From NCBI GenBank assembly GCA_018304145.1, contig JAGVWU010000012.1, positions 1 through 32,830 on the forward strand: a DNA stretch of 32,830 nt, read 5' to 3'. The notes beneath the pieces were generated by a model that saw only the letters and a program-made list of their open reading frames with translations, did no database searches and had not been told where the DNA came from. Shown here piece after piece: positions 29,698-32,830 of this stretch; position 1 is the stretch's first letter, and each line of letters starts with the position of its first letter. The position numbers and the translations under genes are program-made. The stretch is from Candidatus Pacearchaeota archaeon. Its GTDB lineage: Archaea; Nanobdellota; Nanobdellia; Pacearchaeales; GW2011-AR1.

Positions 29698-30561
29698 TCA
29701 TACATTCCCCAGATAAACATATTTTAAATATTTTTTCCCAATTTTATAAGCTTTTTCAAGAGTTTCTTTATGAGTAATTTCCTTATTCAGCATTTTATAA
29801 TTAGGAAAGAACCTGGAAATATGCCAAGGAATGTTGATGTCAACAGAAGCAATAAACTTTGCAATTTTTTCAAGTTCTTCGGATGAATCGTTTAAACCAG
29901 GAATAATCAAAGTAGTTATTTCTACATGAATCCTTTTTTTATGCACTAATCTTATTGTTTCTAAAATGGGAGCTAGTTTTGCTCTGCAAAAATTTGAATA
30001 AGTTTTTTCATTAAAGCTTTTTAAATCAATATTTATTGCATCAATAAATCCTGCAATTTTTTCAAGTGACTCTTTATTAATAAACCCATTTGTTACTAAA
30101 ATATTTTTCAATCCTTTTTTCTTAGCTATTTTAGCAACATCAAAAACATATTCATAGGAAATTAATGGTTCACTATAAGTATATGAAATTGAAGGACATC
30201 CTGATTTTAAAACATGTTTAATTAAATCTTCTGGAGAAACATAATCTCTATCAAACTCCTCTGCATTTTTTTGAGATAAATTCCAGTTCTGACACCAGCC
30301 ACAAGAAAGATTGCATCCAGCCATTCCTATTGAAAAACTAAAGGTTTTTGGTAAAAAATGATAAAGAGGTTTTTTCTCAATAGGATCTATATTAATAGAA
30401 ACAGGTTTTCCATAAGAAAGAGAATACAGTTTTCCATTATTGTTCTTCCTTATTCTACATTTTCCAATCTCATTAATATTTAAAACACAAAAATGCGGGC
30501 ATAATTTACATTGAACAACTTTGTCCTTAAGTTTATTGTAAAATTGAGCTTCTTTTAACAT
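29698..30561 (-). CDS. amrS: AmmeMemoRadiSam system radical SAM enzyme, C-terminally short
   Basis: 287 aa. An N-terminal Cys segment (VQCKLCPHFCVL, then GKCRIR) precedes DPIEKKPLYHFLP and the radical SAM motif GCNLSCGWCQNW (C-x3-C-x2-C, about residues 83-94), followed by SYTYSEPLISYEY and TTLIIPGLNDSSEEL. The protein ends at KYVYLGNV. In family members I remember, the chain continues with PG, then a YCPxC-type Cys segment of about 40-50 residues. That part is absent here, and a hairpin cluster lies right after the stop. The truncation may be natural in this lineage or caused by the insertion. Confidence 0.9.
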   Translation of the reverse strand: MLKEAQFYNKLKDKVVQCKLCPHFCVLNINEIGKCRIRKNNNGKLYSLSYGKPVSINIDPIEKKPLYHFLPKTFSFSIGMAGCNLSCGWCQNWNLSQKNAEEFDRDYVSPEDLIKHVLKSGCPSISYTYSEPLISYEYVFDVAKIAKKKGLKNILVTNGFINKESLEKIAGFIDAINIDLKSFNEKTYSNFCRAKLAPILETIRLVHKKRIHVEITTLIIPGLNDSSEELEKIAKFIASVDINIPWHISRFFPNYKMLNKEITHKETLEKAYKIGKKYLKYVYLGNV

Positions 30562-30611
30562 ATATAATTAATTATATTAAAGTTAATAAAATTTGTTACA
30601 AGTATAATTAC

Positions 30612-30962
30612 ATGTTAGAAATTCATAAAACGAGAATATTTATTGCAATAATTGCCGCTACTATTGCAATAGACTTTGCGATACTTACTTATATTTTTCA
30701 ACAACACGCATCTATCTTGCTAACAATTGAAGTGATATTGTTACCATCAATCTATATAATTAGAAACTATTATACAGAAGAATTAATTAAAAGAGATTAT
30801 AAAGAAACAACAGCTTTAATTCAACAGGATGCAACAAAATTAAAAGATAGATATTTAAAACTAAAATACTTAAATAAAACAATTAACAATGAAAAAGAGA
30901 AAGAAAAAAAAATCATAAAGCCAAAGAATCTGAAGAAAAAGTTGAAGAATATGACAGGATAA
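30612..30962 (+). CDS. Two-span membrane protein with coiled-coil tail, frame interrupted at A9
   Basis: 116 aa as tracked: spans IFIAIIAATIAIDFAILTYIF and ASILLTIEVILLPSIYII, then a charged helical tail. At a run of nine A (about 30904-30912) the frame changes quality. The tracked frame gives only KIIKPKNLKKKLKNMTG, while the other continues HKAKESEEKVEEYDRIIKAL and stops at 30997. The second is a better coiled coil. This could be programmed slippage, a mutation, or a homopolymer sequencing error. A TTAATAAAAT box lies about 25 bases before the ATG. Confidence 0.6.
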   Translation: MLEIHKTRIFIAIIAATIAIDFAILTYIFQQHASILLTIEVILLPSIYIIRNYYTEELIKRDYKETTALIQQDATKLKDRYLKLKYLNKTINNEKEKEKKIIKPKNLKKKLKNMTG

Positions 30963-31051
30963 TAAAAGCGTTAAATAAATTAAGGCGAATGATATAATCC
31001 ATGCACAATAATATTTTTTAATTTTAGGGTACTATTACAAATCACTTTTTC

Positions 31052-31303
31052 TCAAAACATCCTTCTTAATCTTCTTACAAAAGATTTCCGGTCCCTATGT
31101 CTTGCTCTTCTTATCATCTCATTTACTCCAACTCCAACAATAGCTCCAACAGCTGCTGCAATGACAACTGAAGTCAATGGATGCTCTCTAACAACTTCTC
31201 TTGAACTTTCAGTTGCATTTTCAAATTTTTCTCCAGCAAGTTCATAAGACCTTTTAGCTCTGTTTCTTAATCTTCTTCCAAAATTATCCTCTTTTTCTGG
31301 CAT
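31052..31303 (-). CDS. YqjD/ElaB (DUF883)-like membrane protein
   Basis: 83 aa: a charged amphipathic helix (NRAKRSYELAGEKFENATESSREVV), then REHPLTSVVIAAAVGAIVGVGV, a single glycine-rich span preceded by the 'HP' typical of DUF883 proteins, and a very basic C-terminus. In enterobacteria the family tethers ribosomes to membrane under stress; transfer of that role here is inference. A strong GGAGGGG precedes the ATG, and it follows the YqjE-like gene by 22 bases. Confidence 0.6.
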   Translation of the reverse strand: MPEKEDNFGRRLRNRAKRSYELAGEKFENATESSREVVREHPLTSVVIAAAVGAIVGVGVNEMIRRARHRDRKSFVRRLRRMF

Positions 31304-31325
31304 TTTTCCCCTCCTTTTTAGTTTA

Positions 31326-31616
31326 TTATTTTATTAATTTAATTAATATCCCAATAATCAATATGATAACTCCAATTATTAAAAATGAAAGAGTTTTATC
31401 AAATCCTAAATATTCAACTAAAAAGAAAATTAGAGCAATTGAAAGGAAACCTATAGCCATTAAAATAAAAGACAATCCAATAAATTCTCTAAATATTTGT
31501 TTTTTAAAGCGGTTTAGCCTTCTTGAAACAACTTCATTTATATCCTCTCCAACATCTCTGACTAAGTCCCTGAAACCCTGCTTTAAAATGTCTTTGATAT
31601 AATTAATTACACTCAT
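31326..31616 (-). CDS. YqjE/phage-holin-like two-span membrane protein
   Basis: 96 aa: an amphipathic helix (ILKQGFRDLVRDVGEDINEVVSRRL) leads to two spans, FIGLSFILMAIGFLSIALIFFL and LSFLIIGVIILIIGILIKLI. This layout matches YqjE/DUF1469-type putative holin-like proteins, often next to YqjD, as here. A TTTAAAAATT box lies about 28 bases before the ATG. The identification is by architecture. Confidence 0.55.
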   Translation of the reverse strand: MSVINYIKDILKQGFRDLVRDVGEDINEVVSRRLNRFKKQIFREFIGLSFILMAIGFLSIALIFFLVEYLGFDKTLSFLIIGVIILIIGILIKLIK

Positions 31617-31864
31617 TTTTAACTCAAAAGTTACTCTAATTTTTAAACATGAATATTCTCAAAAATATAGTATTAAATATAATGATTATTTTATTAATAT
31701 ATAAGATTAAGAGATGGTGTATGATTGGGTTTTAGAATTAATTGTCTCTCTAAATCTTCTCTTGCTCTCCACAACCTGTCCTTTATAACATTATTAAAAA
31801 GTCTCGAATCATGTTAATTAAATTAAACCAATAACTTTTTATCTTTAGATTAATTATCTTTTTT

Positions 31865-32572
31865 ATGTGGTATCCATTAAACAAACAGGAATTAGAAAGC
31901 TTCATAGATAAATCCTTCAAGCAAAAAGCAAATATCAAACCTAAAAAAATTCATGGGCTAATAGTTCCTCATGCAGGATACGAATATTCAGGTATGATTG
32001 CAGGAAAAGCCATTTCCCTATTAAGAAATAAAAAAATAAAAAAAGCTGTAGTAATAGGACCGAGCCATTATCAATCATTCAACAATACATCAACAACAAA
32101 TAAAAAATATTTTGAAACACCTTTAGGAAAAATATTGACATTTAATACTGATTTTATTCAAGGAGATATAACTAACGAACATTCAATAAACAACCAAATT
32201 CCCTTTCTTCAAAAATTAGGAATAAAAGAAATAATGCCATTAATGATAGGAGAAATCACAGATAAACAAGCACAAGAGATAGCAAAAAAGATATTTAAAA
32301 TTCCTGCAATTTACATATTTTCAACAGACCTCTCTCATTTCTATGATTATGAAAAAGCAGTTAAAACAGACCAAAACACAATTAAAATATTAGAAAATTT
32401 AGATTTTAATAATTTCAGGTATGTTGATGCCTGCGGTTATTTTCCATTGTTAATAATGATGCATTTATGCAAAATAAAGAAGACTTCTCCAAGATTAATT
32501 GAATATAAAAATTCCGGAGATATTACTGGAGGCAAATCCAGTGTTGTCGGATATTGCAGTATGCGGTTTTAA
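31865..32572 (+). CDS. amrB: MEMO1 family protein (AmmeMemoRadiSam system protein B)
   Basis: 235 aa. Family motifs with metal-binding or active-site residues: LIVPHAGYEYSG (about residues 33-44), VIGPSHYQ, NEHSINNQIPFLQK, IFSTDLSHFYDY, DACGYFPL, and YKNSGDITGGKSSVVGY at the end. The fold is related to LigB-type extradiol dioxygenases. Its AMMECR1 and radical SAM partners are 1.3-3 kb away on the opposite strand. A CTTTTTATCT box centred about 27 bases before the ATG supports the start. Confidence 0.92.
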   Translation: MWYPLNKQELESFIDKSFKQKANIKPKKIHGLIVPHAGYEYSGMIAGKAISLLRNKKIKKAVVIGPSHYQSFNNTSTTNKKYFETPLGKILTFNTDFIQGDITNEHSINNQIPFLQKLGIKEIMPLMIGEITDKQAQEIAKKIFKIPAIYIFSTDLSHFYDYEKAVKTDQNTIKILENLDFNNFRYVDACGYFPLLIMMHLCKIKKTSPRLIEYKNSGDITGGKSSVVGYCSMRF

Positions 32573-32601
32573 TAATTCATATTCGCTTAATAATTGTAGT
32601 C

Positions 32602-32830
32602 CTAAACCCTATGTGGATCAATTCCAATATCATATTTCCTGTTAAAAAACCTGGCTAAAATTAAATCAGAATTCAGTGAATTAACAGAAGTTCCAACGCA
32701 TTTATTTTCTCCTATTGGCTGAAATGTAACATATAACCTTAGTTTGACATTTGTCAAACTAAATTCGTCTATAAACTAATTTGACAGTTGCACAATTTTT
32801 CATTAAAACTCTAGGTATCTGTTTGTTTTT
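32602..32830 (-). pseudogene. 3' part of an unknown gene broken by a palindrome insertion
   Basis: On the minus strand a frame entering from the window edge reads KNKQIPRVLMKNCATVK and then hits stops. 37 bp later the frame resumes as LRLYVTFQPIGENKCVG and ends ...YDIGIDPHRV at TAG 32602-32604. The two parts join cleanly if one copy of a GTCAAA repeat and the 31 bp after it are removed. I do not recognise the protein. The gene start lies outside the window. Confidence 0.55.
32739..32785. repeat. 37-bp palindrome insertion with direct repeat
   Basis: Palindrome TTAGTTTGAC/GTCAAACTAA (10 bp, 4-nt loop, 32739-32762) is followed by spacer and a second TTTGAC (32780-32785), a copy of that at 32743-32748. 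The 37-bp offset shifts the frame of the enclosing gene. Confidence 0.65.

Overview
The window is AT-rich and reads as the chromosome of a small-genome archaeon, most likely from the DPANN group (Woesearchaeota/Pacearchaeota-like). The evidence is archaeal SRP54 and FtsY, TFB, Alba, GINS, Bud32, the archaeal/eukaryotic ribosomal proteins eS1, eL42 and eS17, tRNAs without encoded CCA, and a giant exported protein plus a KG^QVTIF pilin-like protein of a kind I associate with DPANN genomes. Many genes have an AT-rich TATA-like box centred about 25-28 bases before the start codon, so leaderless transcripts look common. No single taxon is proven.

Layout. 1-5300: possible repeat remnant, Bud32 kinase, SRP54, NUDIX hydrolase, FtsY, phosphoglycerate-mutase-like protein. 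5300-7900: a hairpin-rich spacer, DEDDh exonuclease, GINS subunit, a small unknown protein, tRNA-Thr. 7900-12000: a freestanding LAGLIDADG protein, then eL42-eS1-NDK on the minus strand, a small HTH protein, small ORFs, tRNA-Val and a small membrane protein. 12000-21000: a surface-protein operon (hairpin leader, 52-aa protein, pilin-like 629-aa protein, MazG-like enzyme, 1981-aa secreted protein, RaiA/HPF-like protein), then tRNA-Leu. 21000-25240: two unknown proteins, TFB and a 1.4-kb gene-poor tract with a decayed ORF. 25240-28500: a wHTH protein, eS17-Alba, a 9-codon poly-lysine mini-ORF, a membrane protein, a CAT-anticodon tRNA and a methyltransferase. 28480-32600: all three AmmeMemoRadiSam proteins (AMMECR1, radical SAM enzyme, MEMO) with a DUF2061 protein, a Cys-rich protein and a YqjD/YqjE-like membrane pair. 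A broken minus-strand gene ends the window.

The most unusual signal is not a gene but DNA architecture. Compact arrays of unrelated perfect hairpins (4-5 in 60-140 bp) sit at gene edges. Several are bracketed by direct repeats that duplicate part of the neighbouring gene; the clearest case duplicates 29 bp including the GINS start codon. A related-looking class of short palindromes lies in frame inside three unrelated proteins (FtsY, eS1, a wHTH protein), each contributing a peptide of the type SS-x-x-x-x-S/N-E-L/F-A/T-I. A third class has a conserved AAAAGCATTT...AAATGCTTTT stem. Together they suggest mobile palindromic elements, comparable in style to REP/BIME or Rickettsia palindromic elements, that I do not recognise as a described family.
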